From positions 62,001 to 126,000 of the forward strand of contig CALYQQ010000001.1 in NCBI GenBank assembly GCA_945288535.1: 64,000 nucleotides of DNA, given 5' to 3'. Below, piece by piece: positions 9,964 to 20,537 of this stretch. Under the pieces are notes generated by a model that saw only the letters and a list, made by a program, of their open reading frames with translations, had not been told where the DNA came from and did not search any database. Made by a program: the position numbers and the translations under genes. The DNA comes from an uncultured Enterobacterales bacterium (lineage in GTDB: Bacteria; Pseudomonadota; Gammaproteobacteria; Enterobacterales; CALYQQ01). Positions within the stretch are counted from its first letter, which is position 1. The number at the start of each line of letters is the position of its first letter.

Positions 9964-10935
9964 TTAAGTCCGCCAAATACGAGGTAATTCAGCTACTGGC
10001 CGTAATGGTAAATTACTGGAAGGCCAAGGACGAATAAGTTGTTCCTGCATCAAAGATAAAGTATCAAGTCCAGGAATAATTCCAGGCGTAAGCCAATTAG
10101 CTAATCTGGCTAATTGAGTTAAACCAAAACTGCTCTCAATTGAAGAACTGATTACCGCTGTGAGGCCTATCCGTTGTGCTTTAAGAATTAATTGGCGGCA
10201 ATGACTAATACTTCCCGTTAAGGTAGGTTTTATAATGATCGCTGTAACGCCAGATTGAGCTATAACATCAAACGCTGGATCTCGAACCGTTTCATCCCAG
10301 GCAATAGCAATACCACTTTCAGCTGCAAATTTTAACGAGAGTTCAGGAGTTTTACAGGGTTCTTCTAAAAAAGCAATCCTTGAACGATATTCTGGCTTCA
10401 CATATTTGGTAAAACCAGCTGCTTTCGCCTGTGTCCAGCTACGATTAGCATCCAGGCGTAATTGAAGATCAGGAATAGCGTCTAACAGCATATTTACTAC
10501 CATTCCATCACGTACGGCTTCGTATAGTCCTACCTTAACTTTAGCTATCTTTTCGCCTTGCATTTTTGCTAAGTTAATCAACAATTCATCGGGATCACCA
10601 GTACAGAGGGGAACTTTGCGGTAATCAGCATCCTCAGGTAGTTCGGAAGTTAATTCTGCTAATGCACAACTAATACCAAATGCCACTGAGGGCAAATGGC
10701 TATCAGCTAAGTTTATACCATTGCACCATGCTGTTAACCAATACTGCGTCTCTTGTAAAGCATCAGCTAAACTTTCTTGGCTAAAACCTGGCAGAGGTGC
10801 AACTTCACCCCAACCATTAGCTTGATCTTGTTGTAAATGAAGAATAAATCCTTCACGCACGTTCAAACGCCGATCGCGTAAAATCACGCCTGATTCCATT
10901 GGCAGTTGATAATGATAAATAGTTGCTTGGCGCAT
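9964..10935 (-). CDS. menC: o-Succinylbenzoate synthase
   Basis: Enolase-superfamily dehydratase converting SHCHC to o-succinylbenzoate. The catalytic set is visible: the KVK lysine K134, metal ligands D162 (RLDANRSW), E191 (FLEEP) and D214 (WDETV), and base K236 (IIIKPTL). It is 323 aa against 320 in E. coli. The start overlaps the menB stop by one base (TAATG type), indicating translational coupling within the operon. Confidence 0.97.
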   Translation of the reverse strand: MRQATIYHYQLPMESGVILRDRRLNVREGFILHLQQDQANGWGEVAPLPGFSQESLADALQETQYWLTAWCNGINLADSHLPSVAFGISCALAELTSELPEDADYRKVPLCTGDPDELLINLAKMQGEKIAKVKVGLYEAVRDGMVVNMLLDAIPDLQLRLDANRSWTQAKAAGFTKYVKPEYRSRIAFLEEPCKTPELSLKFAAESGIAIAWDETVRDPAFDVIAQSGVTAIIIKPTLTGSISHCRQLILKAQRIGLTAVISSSIESSFGLTQLARLANWLTPGIIPGLDTLSLMQEQLIRPWPSSNLPLRPVAELPRIWRT

Positions 10936-11792
10936 TATGGATTTCGCTTAAATTTACTGAAATCTGGCTGACGTTTCTCATTAAATGCATTACGACCTTC
11001 TTGCCCTTCTTCGGTCATATAAAAGAGCATCGTCGCATTCCCAGCTAATTCTTGTAGGCCAGCTTGACCATCACAATCTGCATTGAGTGCGGCTTTCAGA
11101 CAACGTAATGCCATTGGGCTATTATTTAACATTTCACGGCACCAACGTACGGTTTCTTTTTCCAAGTCGGCAAGAGGGACAACCGTATTAACTAATCCCA
11201 TATCCAGTGCTTGTTGTGCATTATATTGTCGGCATAAAAACCAGATTTCCCGCGCCTTCTTTTGTCCCACAATACGAGCCATATAAGATGCACCCCATCC
11301 GCCATCAAACGAACCAACGCGTGGTCCTGTCTGACCAAAAATTGCATTATCTGCCGCTATCGTGATATCACACATCATATGTAAAACATGTCCACCGCCA
11401 ATCGAATATCCTGCAACCATGGCTACCACAGGTTTGGGACATGTCCTAATCTGACGCTGGAAGTCAAGAACATTCAAATGGTGTGTACCGCTATCATCTT
11501 GATAACCACCGTAATCACCACGGATCTTTTGATCACCACCAGAACAAAACGCTTTTTCGCCTTCACCGGTTAAAATAATAACACCAATTTTTTCATCATA
11601 ACGCGCATCTGATAATGCTCTAAGCATTTCTTTTACGGTTAATGGCCGAAACGCATTACGTACTTGAGGTCGATTGATTGTAATTTTTGCTATACCATCC
11701 GTAGATTTATGATAAAAAATATCTTGATATTCCATTGAGCAATCTTGCCAAACGACATCGGCATACAATTCTTCTTCACTTGGATAAAGCAT
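10935..11792 (-). CDS. menB: 1,4-Dihydroxy-2-naphthoyl-CoA synthase
   Basis: Crotonase-fold enzyme that closes the naphthoquinone ring of menaquinone. The 285 aa match the E. coli length, and blocks are nearly identical: [63 protein letters not shown] (the bicarbonate/oxyanion region) and the C-terminal [11 protein letters not shown]. It lies three bases after menH. It is the most conserved gene of the cluster. Confidence 0.98.
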   Translation of the reverse strand: MLYPSEEELYADVVWQDCSMEYQDIFYHKSTDGIAKITINRPQVRNAFRPLTVKEMLRALSDARYDEKIGVIILTGEGEKAFCSGGDQKIRGDYGGYQDDSGTHHLNVLDFQRQIRTCPKPVVAMVAGYSIGGGHVLHMMCDITIAADNAIFGQTGPRVGSFDGGWGASYMARIVGQKKAREIWFLCRQYNAQQALDMGLVNTVVPLADLEKETVRWCREMLNNSPMALRCLKAALNADCDGQAGLQELAGNATMLFYMTEEGQEGRNAFNEKRQPDFSKFKRNP

Positions 11793-11795
11793 AAT

Positions 11796-12575
11796 TTAAC
11801 ATTCCTTCAAAAATGAGATCAGTTGCTGAGCATAACCCAATGGATTTGCCCTATGAGCATTATGGCCTGCTGAAGCAATCGTGCGTAATGGCAAATGGTA
11901 CTCTTTTGCTATTCGCTGAAACTTAGCATCATATTCACCACATAAATAACACAAAGGTAAAGCGTTATTTTGGCAAGATGTCAGTAATCGTTCTGCCAGA
12001 TTGACTTGACGTCCTAAAGAGGTCGCATCTAGCATACTGGCTATTGCTGCCCCACTATTATTAAGACGTTCAGCTATTAAAGTAATCTTTTCTTGTACAG
12101 ATAAATCAGCAAATACAGGCTGCTGATACCATTTATCTAACACATGTTCTAGTGGATATTGTTGAAAGTACTTTGCCCATTGTTGATCATGTAATAAGCG
12201 TTGCTGTTTCAATTTGGATGAAATTAGGCCAGGGTGTCCTCCTTCAATAACCAATCCAATTAAACCTTGCCAAACAGAAAAACAACTATAATACATAGCA
12301 ATACGACCACCGAGTGAATAGCCTATTAATATATAGCGATCAATTGCATAATGATCAATTACCTCAATCAATTGATGACACACTTGATTAAAATCAGTGG
12401 CATTACAATTAATCGAATCACCATGTCCCGGCAGATCAATCGTCAAATGTGGCCATTGAGTAAGATATTGTCGACAATGATACCAATCATGGCGACAACC
12501 TAATAAACCATGTAACCAGACTAAACAGGGGTTATTCGCAGAATCATGCGTTGGAAAATAGTCAGCAGCAAGCAT
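11796..12575 (-). CDS. menH: SHCHC synthase (MenH, alpha/beta hydrolase fold)
   Basis: Converts SEPHCHC to SHCHC with loss of pyruvate. It has an alpha/beta hydrolase fold with nucleophile S87 in GYSLGG, acid D216 in CGEYDAKF and H238 in ASAGHNAH; an LHGLLG oxyanion motif lies at 21-26. It is 259 aa against 252 in E. coli. The ATG overlaps the menD stop by one base, so the pair is translationally coupled. Confidence 0.95.
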   Translation of the reverse strand: MLAADYFPTHDSANNPCLVWLHGLLGCRHDWYHCRQYLTQWPHLTIDLPGHGDSINCNATDFNQVCHQLIEVIDHYAIDRYILIGYSLGGRIAMYYSCFSVWQGLIGLVIEGGHPGLISSKLKQQRLLHDQQWAKYFQQYPLEHVLDKWYQQPVFADLSVQEKITLIAERLNNSGAAIASMLDATSLGRQVNLAERLLTSCQNNALPLCYLCGEYDAKFQRIAKEYHLPLRTIASAGHNAHRANPLGYAQQLISFLKEC

Positions 12576-14254
12576 TAATAATGTTCCATTTCGCTAATCA
12601 ATTCATTAAACATGACTGCACCACGATGTTCAGGAACATTTATTTCTATCAATTTAGTTCCGCCATTTTGCCAGCAATGTTGTACCGTTGTTACAAGTTG
12701 CTGCCAGTTATTTACTTGGCAATAATCAAGCTCAAACATCGCTGCTGCATGTTGGAAAGTCAGTTGATGTGGCATACGATAAAATTGTTCACGTTGATTT
12801 GCCGGCGTAGGCAACATAGAGAAGATAGATCCTCCGTTATTATTGATTATCAAAATAACCAAAGATGCTGAACATGACGTGCGTAATAATGACAAACTAT
12901 TTAGATCATATAATGCTGAAACATCGCCAATTACCATTAACATTGGCATATTAGTTCCACGGCTAACACCTACGGCTGTGGCAATCAAACCATCAATACC
13001 ACTGGTTCCTCTATTAGCGAAAACGGGATAACCTTTGGGTAATTGAGCCAATGCATCAGCTAAGCGTATCGATAAACTATTACCCATAAATAATTGGCCG
13101 TTATAAGGTAATAATTCTGCTAAACGTGCGGCTATTTGCGCTTCCCCAAATTCGTTACTGATTTTTTCGGTAATTACCGATTGGGCATATTGAACATAAT
13201 CTAATAAGGACCCGGCCCAATCAATGGGGGTTTGAGGGGTCGGATGCAAAGTTAACCATGCTACAATATCAGCTACAATACGACGACCATAATGATGTGC
13301 AGGATCACGCCGACCCTTTAACTGATCAATTAACCAATATTCCTTAGGCTGAATAGACTGCTGCCAGTTAAGTAAACGTTTGCCAGTAAGATAGCTACCA
13401 AACTGAATAACAATCTCGACATCAGCCAATATATTCTGTACATCTGGTATAGCAAGCCATAAATCAGCGTGGGCAAGTGGTTGCCCCGTTGAGGACTGGA
13501 TATCTGCAAGTAAAGGCCACCCCATACATTTTGCCCATTCAGCGACATATTTACCTTCCGTTGCTGATAAACGTCCTGCAACAATGACACCTCGTTTTTC
13601 GCGCCATATTGTCCAATCAGGTTGAATAACATTATATTGCTCAGTGCAATAACGTAACCAGGGTTGTTTTTCATGCCACCACGCCCCTAATTTTGCTGAC
13701 CATTCTTGACCAAATTGCGGATCTCCACCATATAATGGTTCAGCAAAAGGGCAATTAATATGAACACACCCCATTTTTGCTTGATAGATTACATCATCAA
13801 CAGCACTTGTCAGCCATTTAGCTGAAATATCTAATGAAGGTCTTGGCAAATTCAAATAGGATGTCACATGCCGGGAAAAAATACCTTGTTGTTCAATCGC
13901 TTGATTTGCACCACAGGCAATTTGATCAGGTGGACGATCGGCAGTCAATAAAATTAATTTTTCACCCGTAATATTTGCTTCAATTAATGCTGGATAAAGA
14001 TTAGCAACGGCAGTTCCTGATGTAACAATGACAGCAACAGGTTGTTTACTCGCCTTTGCTAATCCTAATGCCAGAAATCCTAAACCCCGTTCATCAAAAT
14101 GGGTATGACAGATAAATTGCCTATTGGCTGCTGCTTCAAGCGTCAATGGTGTAGAACGTGATCCAGGTGCAATACAAATATGGGTTACGTTATGACGGTT
14201 TAATGTTTGCAACAAAACAGCAGCCCAACGACGATTAAAAATGCTAGTTGACAT
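12575..14254 (-). CDS. menD: SEPHCHC synthase
   Basis: Thiamine-diphosphate enzyme that joins isochorismate and 2-oxoglutarate, the first committed step of menaquinone synthesis. Recognisable blocks are [30 protein letters not shown] with the cofactor-activating glutamate, [17 protein letters not shown], the diphosphate/Mg region [12 protein letters not shown] and NNNGGSIFS. It is 559 aa (556 in E. coli). It heads the tight menD-H-B-C-E run. menF, normally adjacent upstream, is separated from it by an unrelated small gene and spacer. Confidence 0.97.
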   Translation of the reverse strand: MSTSIFNRRWAAVLLQTLNRHNVTHICIAPGSRSTPLTLEAAANRQFICHTHFDERGLGFLALGLAKASKQPVAVIVTSGTAVANLYPALIEANITGEKLILLTADRPPDQIACGANQAIEQQGIFSRHVTSYLNLPRPSLDISAKWLTSAVDDVIYQAKMGCVHINCPFAEPLYGGDPQFGQEWSAKLGAWWHEKQPWLRYCTEQYNVIQPDWTIWREKRGVIVAGRLSATEGKYVAEWAKCMGWPLLADIQSSTGQPLAHADLWLAIPDVQNILADVEIVIQFGSYLTGKRLLNWQQSIQPKEYWLIDQLKGRRDPAHHYGRRIVADIVAWLTLHPTPQTPIDWAGSLLDYVQYAQSVITEKISNEFGEAQIAARLAELLPYNGQLFMGNSLSIRLADALAQLPKGYPVFANRGTSGIDGLIATAVGVSRGTNMPMLMVIGDVSALYDLNSLSLLRTSCSASLVILIINNNGGSIFSMLPTPANQREQFYRMPHQLTFQHAAAMFELDYCQVNNWQQLVTTVQHCWQNGGTKLIEINVPEHRGAVMFNELISEMEHY

Positions 14255-14712
14255 AGACGCCTAATAATAAAAGATTAACCCATTGATTATAATTCGTTTT
14301 TTAGTAACTACTTGCTTATATTTTACAACATACTTATCAATGTCTCAATGTTTGTTAGCATATGGCTCATTTTATACATGCTTATCTACTTACATCAAAA
14401 CGATATAAGAGACACTAGCCACTTTGACATAAATGACGTAGCTATTCTACACAAGAGTAAATACTTTATTGCAAAAAATTCCTAATGCTTTCGCTCATTT
14501 TAATGATAACGAAATTTATTGATAAGAATGGATTGATGTTGAAAAACTCGGTTAACTGATGCAGCCTATTAACTGCGCTAACAATATAGTTATTCTTTAT
14601 TAAACTACTAATATTCTGTGATTACTGTACATTAAGAATACCAGTTAATTTTAATCAGATTATATCTTAATATAACACTAAAAAGTAATATAATTAGTAT
14701 AGCCTTTATATA
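14255..14712. other. Spacer upstream of menD, no gene seen
   Basis: 458 bases of AT-rich sequence between the small hypothetical gene and menD, on a site where enteric menF and menD are normally nearly contiguous. It probably contains a promoter for menD-H-B-C-E because an upstream gene with its own ribosome site intervenes. I could not fix a promoter by eye. Confidence 0.5.
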
Positions 14713-14997
14713 TTATTTAATGCCGTTCCCTGTAAGGATCAGCGCAGCAATAGCCTTACAATGTCTTATATTACCAATAAGGCCCATATCAATTGTTTCG
14801 CATTTATAGAGGTAGTCAGCTATTTTATCTTCTTTTTCACCATTTATAACCATATTCATCAATGGGAAAAGATAACTGTAATATTCATCTCTAGCTGCTT
14901 GTATGCTATTTATGCCAACAGGATCCCACTTTGTCCATAAAATGTCATCGATATATTTGAATAATGCAAATTGATTAGGATTAAAGCGTTGTGCCAT
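14713..14997 (-). CDS. Small hypothetical protein, 94 aa, inside the men cluster
   Basis: Soluble, no signal or membrane segment. The middle reads ILWTKWDPVGINS followed by ARDEYYSYLFPLM, then IADYLYKCETIDMGL. The Trp-Asp-Pro-x-Gly plus Arg-Asp-Glu-Tyr pattern is like that of small acidic proteins I have seen annotated only as hypothetical in many bacteria, some next to toxin or immunity genes, but this is from memory and not checked. AGGTGA precedes the ATG. It lies on the same strand as menF and menD and between them. No link to quinone synthesis can be seen in the protein. Confidence 0.65.
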   Translation of the reverse strand: MAQRFNPNQFALFKYIDDILWTKWDPVGINSIQAARDEYYSYLFPLMNMVINGEKEDKIADYLYKCETIDMGLIGNIRHCKAIAALILTGNGIK

Positions 14998-15131
14998 ATT
15001 GTCACCTATTAAACAATTTATATACTACTTATTAACTCGCGAAGATGGATTACCCAGAAATAAACTTAAGCAATACCAATACGTTTCCTTTATGAACGCT
15101 ACAGCTCATAATAATGAAATAAATAACTATC

Positions 15132-16445
15132 TCATGTTTGTCTGATAAATACGCTTTTTAATACATCCGCTTTTGTCTCTATCTCTAACCACTCATGCTC
15201 AGCTTGGGAACCTTTAACTATGCCTGCCCCTGCGTAAAGCGACATCGTATCGGCATCAATAAATGCCGAACGTAATGTCACAACAAATTCACTCTTTTTA
15301 GTAGATAAATATCCTATTGATCCAGCATACCATTTTCGTTCAAACGGTTCATTTTCCCGAATAAATGCTAATGCATTTTCCCGAGGAAAACCTGCCACTG
15401 CTGCGGTCGGCTGTAACCAAGTTAAGCAACTTGCATCGTCAACATTAGGTAATACACCTTTTATTTTGCGACATAAATGCTGTACCTTACGTAAAGACAA
15501 TACTTCAGCCTCAGCTACATCGATCGAGTCAATTTTTCCTACCAGTCGTTGATAAATATCATTAACAACTAACATATTTTCATGCTGATTCTTTTTATCA
15601 TTTAGCAACCAATTTGCTAATTGTTGTTGTTCCTCTTGTGTCTTACCTGAACTTACTGTTCCAGCTAAGGCTTCAGTTTCTAATCTCATGCCATTTCGAT
15701 AAAACAATCGTTCTGGCGTAGAACCAATAAATCCTGTGTGTTCAGATAAGGCCAACATAAAGTGATAACAGTTATGATTTACTTTTTGGCTTTCCTTTAT
15801 GATTTCTACTGGTTTAATCGCCTGACTAAGTATTAACTGATTTTTGCAAGCCAAAACAACTTTATCGAATTGTTCTTGATCAATTGCCTTTAATGCTCGA
15901 GCCACAAGTTTTGTCCACATCGACTTCTCTGGGCTTTGGTAATTACTTAAAATTTTTATTGGCGGTAATAATTCCGAATGATATTCAGTAAGTAAACATG
16001 CTAATACGGTAAGTGTTTGTGCAATATCATCCGTATGTAATTGATGATGTAAATTGAGTGTTAATGTCAATTGATCGTCTGTCAGCGCGAACTCCAAACG
16101 AGGCAATATATAGTAATCGCCTAAAGTTGACGCTTCATCTGTTTGATCAAAACGATTTATCCCCCAAATGCGTAAATCGATATGATTCATTTTCCGCATG
16201 AACTGTTGCGCTTCTTCGATGTTATTAAATTGGCAGACTTGCCCACAAGTCACAATTGTTTCTTTTTTCTGTCGATGAGACCAATAGAGTTGCGGATAAA
16301 TAGTTTGACATCTAAGCCAATCTAATAAGCACAATGAATTATCTAAAGTAACAGAAAAAACAAGTTGCTCAAACCCATTAACCGGTCTAGGAAGCCGCTG
16401 TAATGTGGCTTGTGCTTGCGAGATTATCTCGACTAACGCCTTCAC
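15132..16445 (-). CDS. menF: Menaquinone-specific isochorismate synthase
   Basis: Converts chorismate to isochorismate. It is an anthranilate-synthase-I/MST family enzyme: the general-base lysine lies in DKVVLACKNQL, then SSPERL-like STPERLFYRNG, EALAGTVSSG, AVAGFPRENAL and the Mg-binding end EPFERKWYAGSIGYLS and YAGAGIVKGS. A TTG at 16457 would add four codons, but GTG 16445 has TGAGG six bases ahead and gives an N-terminus aligned with E. coli MenF (437 against 431 aa). It lies 134 bases upstream of the inserted 94-aa gene. Confidence 0.95.
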   Translation of the reverse strand: MKALVEIISQAQATLQRLPRPVNGFEQLVFSVTLDNSLCLLDWLRCQTIYPQLYWSHRQKKETIVTCGQVCQFNNIEEAQQFMRKMNHIDLRIWGINRFDQTDEASTLGDYYILPRLEFALTDDQLTLTLNLHHQLHTDDIAQTLTVLACLLTEYHSELLPPIKILSNYQSPEKSMWTKLVARALKAIDQEQFDKVVLACKNQLILSQAIKPVEIIKESQKVNHNCYHFMLALSEHTGFIGSTPERLFYRNGMRLETEALAGTVSSGKTQEEQQQLANWLLNDKKNQHENMLVVNDIYQRLVGKIDSIDVAEAEVLSLRKVQHLCRKIKGVLPNVDDASCLTWLQPTAAVAGFPRENALAFIRENEPFERKWYAGSIGYLSTKKSEFVVTLRSAFIDADTMSLYAGAGIVKGSQAEHEWLEIETKADVLKSVFIRQT

Positions 16446-17352
16446 ACAATACCTCAACGCACATCTTATCCTATCAATTATAATGTATTGATAGGAAATA
16501 TTAATAGCGAAAGACCAATTCTATAAATCGGTATTTCCTTTTGAACTCTTTATCATAAAAAATCTGACTATGCAGTTAGATCTTCCAATAAGACACGTTA
16601 TCTATTTTAAAATAAATAGGCTACTAGGCTAGTTTTGATAATATTATAATTAAATAACCTTATAGTATAGCGATCTATTTTAGTATAAAATAATATAATA
16701 TGCAAAAAATATTAATTATTATATTACTGTTATTAATAATTTTAGATAAATTTAATAGAAAAATAGGTTAATATATAAATATGATTTAATAACAAAAACA
16801 ATTAATATAGACATTATTGTTTAATAAAAATAATTATATAAATTGATATAGAGAAAAAAAAAGTGGCTATAATTGATTATGGTTTATTATTGATAATAAT
16901 AAGAAAGGATTATATTGAATATATTAATTAATAACTATCAATATATCATTTAATTATATTTTTCAGCTAGTAATTTATTAATCATATTATTTAATTAATA
17001 TACTAAGGTAAAAATAATATATACTTATATTGATTATTATAAAACGTTAATAATAAAATAAAATGTAATAACATCTAGATAGGAAAGAATTTGCGTCACA
17101 AGAATCTTGTTTTAATAACATAGTGATTAAACAACATAAACCACCAATAAAAACCCTATTCTTTTTATAAATTTGTCATAATAAACATATTTATATTATG
17201 ATAGATATTTTCATTACACTTTATTAACTGATTCTTATAAAGAATAAATTTATAATGTGAAATTAAGTCAAGAGATAATAGCTATCACTGTATAAACAAA
17301 TAACTAACACTGTGAGCCTCACTAATAATAGTGATAGATTATTTTCTTATAT
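16446..17352. other. 0.9-kb AT desert between menF and nuoN
   Basis: Very AT-rich sequence without a credible gene. In E. coli this interval carries elaB, elaA, rbn and others; none is recognisable. It must contain the menF promoter, which I could not place confidently. Confidence 0.6.
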
Positions 17353-17386
17353 AAAAGATATCATCAATTAATTGACGATATCTTTT
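17353..17386 (-). terminator. Terminator of the nuo operon
   Basis: On the minus strand, AAAAGATATC pairs with GATATCTTTT over 10 bp around a 14-base loop that itself holds the palindrome TCAATTAATTGA. It begins about 20 bases after the nuoN stop. The terminal T-run is short. It probably ends the nuoA-N transcript. Confidence 0.75.
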
Positions 17387-17407
17387 ACCTATTCATATTA
17401 TAGTGTT

Positions 17408-18877
17408 TTAAGAAGGGATGATCAGAGATGCCAGGTGAAATAACATGCCTGGGAAAATTCCCCACAAAATAACTAATAATGTAGCCAGGATAATAATGGC
17501 GTTTGCTAAAGGTGAAGCTTTACAACAAAAAGAAGATTCTTTTTCATCTCTTGGCTGGAATACAATTATGGCAATACGCAGATAATAATATAATCCCATA
17601 GCACTACCAACGATTAATGCGGCTAATAGCCACCATAATCCTTCTGTTGCACCTATTGCAATCACATAGAATTTACCAATAAACCCAACTGTCAATGGGA
17701 TCCCTGCTAACGATAGCATCATGATTGCTAAACAAATTCCATAAATTGGCTTTTGCCAAAATAAACCTGTATATTGCTCGATCATATCTGCATCATCATT
17801 TTTATAGGGACTTGAGACCAAACTAATAATACCAAAAGTAACAATAGTACTAAGCAAGTATCCTACCAAGTAAACCGCCAATGCTTCATTAGCATTTAAA
17901 ACATCACCAGCTTGCGCACTATGACGTAAAACAACCAGCGCGATTAACATATAACCAAGATGTGATACTGAAGAGTATCCCATTATACGCTTAACATTAT
18001 TTTGTTTTATTGCTAATAGGTTACCCATTAAAATAGAGCAAAATGCCAGTAAGCTGATAATAAAGCTTACCGAATAATTTACCGCTACTGGTGCCGTTAA
18101 GAATAACCTGCCTAATACAGCTAGAGTGGCAATTTTACCTGCCGTTGCAAGAAATCCCGATACAGGTGCTGGGGAACCTTCATAAACATCAGGCGTCCAC
18201 ATATGAAACGGTACAAGCGATAATTTAAAGCCAAAGCCAACTAGTAACAAACCTAGACCGGCAAGTTGTAGAGGTAAGCCAAACGATTTTTCCAAATCAA
18301 GACCTAAGGCTACAAAACTTAAATCACCATTAGCGGCATAAAGTAATGCCATCCCAAAAACAAGAAACGAAGAAGCCGTTGCAGACAAAACCATATATTT
18401 AATTGCTGCTTCTAATGACCGATCACGACGAAAGGCATAGCCTATTAGACCGAACATAGGTAATGAAAGCAACTCAATACCAATAAACAATGTTGCTAAA
18501 TGGCAAGCACTTGATAATAAAATGCTACCAGCGGTTGACATTAACAACATTAGATTGAATTCTTCTTTATTATCAGGATAGTTTCGCAACCACGAGTAGC
18601 TAAAAATAGTGGTTGCTATTGCAGCTAACAACACTAATACCGTATAGAAAGACGCGTAAATATCTATATTCAGCAAATGACCAACCTGGACAAGATTAGG
18701 TTGCGTTAATGATGTAAACATGGTGGCTAATAGAGATATGAGCAGCCCAGAAAGCGTTAATTGCGTACTCAACTTATAATTACGTCGCCACGCAATGGAT
18801 AGCATCACGACCACCACCGTTAATCCTACGATCAACAATGGCATGAGTGCGATCAAGGTTTCAGTTGTTATTGTCAT
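17408..18877 (-). CDS. nuoN: NADH-quinone oxidoreductase subunit N
   Basis: Membrane antiporter-like subunit of respiratory complex I, one of three proton-pumping paralogues with NuoM and NuoL. It is a polytopic protein of 489 aa (485 in E. coli). Hallmarks are the ELLSLPMFGLIGYAFRRDRS segment with the membrane glutamate, the broken-helix region LVPFHMWTPDVYEGSPAPV and KRIMGYSSVSHLGYM. It is the last gene of the nuo operon, six bases after nuoM. Confidence 0.97.
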   Translation of the reverse strand: MTITTETLIALMPLLIVGLTVVVVMLSIAWRRNYKLSTQLTLSGLLISLLATMFTSLTQPNLVQVGHLLNIDIYASFYTVLVLLAAIATTIFSYSWLRNYPDNKEEFNLMLLMSTAGSILLSSACHLATLFIGIELLSLPMFGLIGYAFRRDRSLEAAIKYMVLSATASSFLVFGMALLYAANGDLSFVALGLDLEKSFGLPLQLAGLGLLLVGFGFKLSLVPFHMWTPDVYEGSPAPVSGFLATAGKIATLAVLGRLFLTAPVAVNYSVSFIISLLAFCSILMGNLLAIKQNNVKRIMGYSSVSHLGYMLIALVVLRHSAQAGDVLNANEALAVYLVGYLLSTIVTFGIISLVSSPYKNDDADMIEQYTGLFWQKPIYGICLAIMMLSLAGIPLTVGFIGKFYVIAIGATEGLWWLLAALIVGSAMGLYYYLRIAIIVFQPRDEKESSFCCKASPLANAIIILATLLVILWGIFPGMLFHLASLIIPS

Positions 18878-18883
18878 GGCGAT

Positions 18884-20422
18884 TTAATGTCCCATAATAT
18901 TAGTTGTTGAGGCAGAAACTGCATTATTAACCCATGCCATCGCACTGTAAGATGTATCTAATACAGGTTGAGGGAAAATACCTAAAATAACCAGTAAAAT
19001 AACTAATGACAGTAAAAGAGAAAATTCACGATTACATAAATTAGATAAAGGCGTATCGGATTTCGCAGAACCATAGTAAGTTCTTTGCATCATTGCTAAC
19101 GAATAGATCGATGCAAACACCATACTAAATGCAGCAATAATGGTAAATACCGGCACAATGTTAAAGCTGCCAAATAACATCAGAAATTCACCAATAAAAT
19201 TACCTGTTCCTGGCATACCAAGAGTTGCTACTGCGAAGACTAGCGACAAAGCTGGAAGATAACGGATCCGGCCCCATAATCCGCCCATTTCCCGCATATC
19301 GCGTGTATTTAGACGTTGATAGAGTAGCCCACTTACTATAAATAATCCTGCGGCAGAAAGTCCATGCGCTATCATTTGAATAACCGCCCCTTGAAAAGCA
19401 AGTAAGCTGTTACTATAAATAGCGATCATAACTAGTCCCATATGAGAAACACTCGTATAAGCAATTAACCGTTTAATATCGGATTGCATAAATGCCAACC
19501 AAGCACCATAAAAAATACCGATTACGCCAAGCGTCATCGCAATTGGAGCAAAATGTAATGATGCCTCTGGAAACAAGGGTAAGCTAAAACGTAAAAAACC
19601 ATATGCAGATGTTTTTAATAATAATCCTGTAATATCAATAGATCCTGCAGTAGGTGCCTGAGCATGCGCATCAGGTAACCAACTATGCACAGGAATAATA
19701 GGCATTTTAACGGCAAAGGCAATAAAAAAGCCTAGCATCATCAGATATTTTGCTTCATCTGATAATATATTACTGCGCGTAAATTCTAATAACGTAGTGT
19801 AATCAAAACTCCATACTTTGGTCATGGCAAAATGGGCTGCTGCTAAACTGCAGATTGCAACCAGTAACACCAGTCCACTTGCTTGTGTATAAATAAGAAA
19901 CTTAGTCGCACCATTAAACCTAGATGTATAACTCACATCTTTATGACCCCATACCGCAATCATAAAGTACATTGGCACTAACATCATTTCCCAGAAAAAG
20001 AAAAATAGGAATAAGTCAACAGCAATGAAGACACCCATTACACCTGCAACAGTTAGCATCAAATTAAAGTGAAATAATCCCAGCTTTTTGTGCGGCTCTT
20101 TCCAAGAGGCTAGTACGGCAATAACGCCTAATAGTGCTGTCAATACTACCATCAGAATTGATAATCCATCCGCTGCCAAATGGAAATTAATACCAAGTCG
20201 TGGGATCCAAGGTAAATTAATTTCAGATTGCCATAATGGGGTCGCTGTTGTTCCAACAACAGCATAATTTCCCTGTTGCCATAACATGAGTGTCAATAGT
20301 AAGGTTACCCCGGATGTAATTAGAGCCACCCAACGAGGTGCTTGTTTGTCGTCTAAATTATCACTTAGCCAACAAAGTATACCACCAATCAAAGGTAAAA
20401 ATATTAGCCAAGGTAGTAGCAT
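18884..20422 (-). CDS. nuoM: NADH-quinone oxidoreductase subunit M
   Basis: Second antiporter-like membrane subunit of complex I. It is 512 aa (509 in E. coli) with the functional blocks FFFFWEMMLVPMYFMIAVWG (containing the conserved membrane Glu), KMPIIPVHSWLPDAHAQAPT and SDIKRLIAYTSVSHMG. All are typical of proton channels. It lies 115 bases after nuoL and six before nuoN. Confidence 0.97.
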   Translation of the reverse strand: MLLPWLIFLPLIGGILCWLSDNLDDKQAPRWVALITSGVTLLLTLMLWQQGNYAVVGTTATPLWQSEINLPWIPRLGINFHLAADGLSILMVVLTALLGVIAVLASWKEPHKKLGLFHFNLMLTVAGVMGVFIAVDLFLFFFFWEMMLVPMYFMIAVWGHKDVSYTSRFNGATKFLIYTQASGLVLLVAICSLAAAHFAMTKVWSFDYTTLLEFTRSNILSDEAKYLMMLGFFIAFAVKMPIIPVHSWLPDAHAQAPTAGSIDITGLLLKTSAYGFLRFSLPLFPEASLHFAPIAMTLGVIGIFYGAWLAFMQSDIKRLIAYTSVSHMGLVMIAIYSNSLLAFQGAVIQMIAHGLSAAGLFIVSGLLYQRLNTRDMREMGGLWGRIRYLPALSLVFAVATLGMPGTGNFIGEFLMLFGSFNIVPVFTIIAAFSMVFASIYSLAMMQRTYYGSAKSDTPLSNLCNREFSLLLSLVILLVILGIFPQPVLDTSYSAMAWVNNAVSASTTNIMGH

Positions 20423-20537
20423 GGCGTTTTGTATCCCTTTAGTAAAAATTAACGTTCAAACCTATACTTCATTCTGTTATTCCAGACAGCTTAGACAAAG
20501 CATATTAGAAACCACATTATTGCATTAAGTAAGGTGG

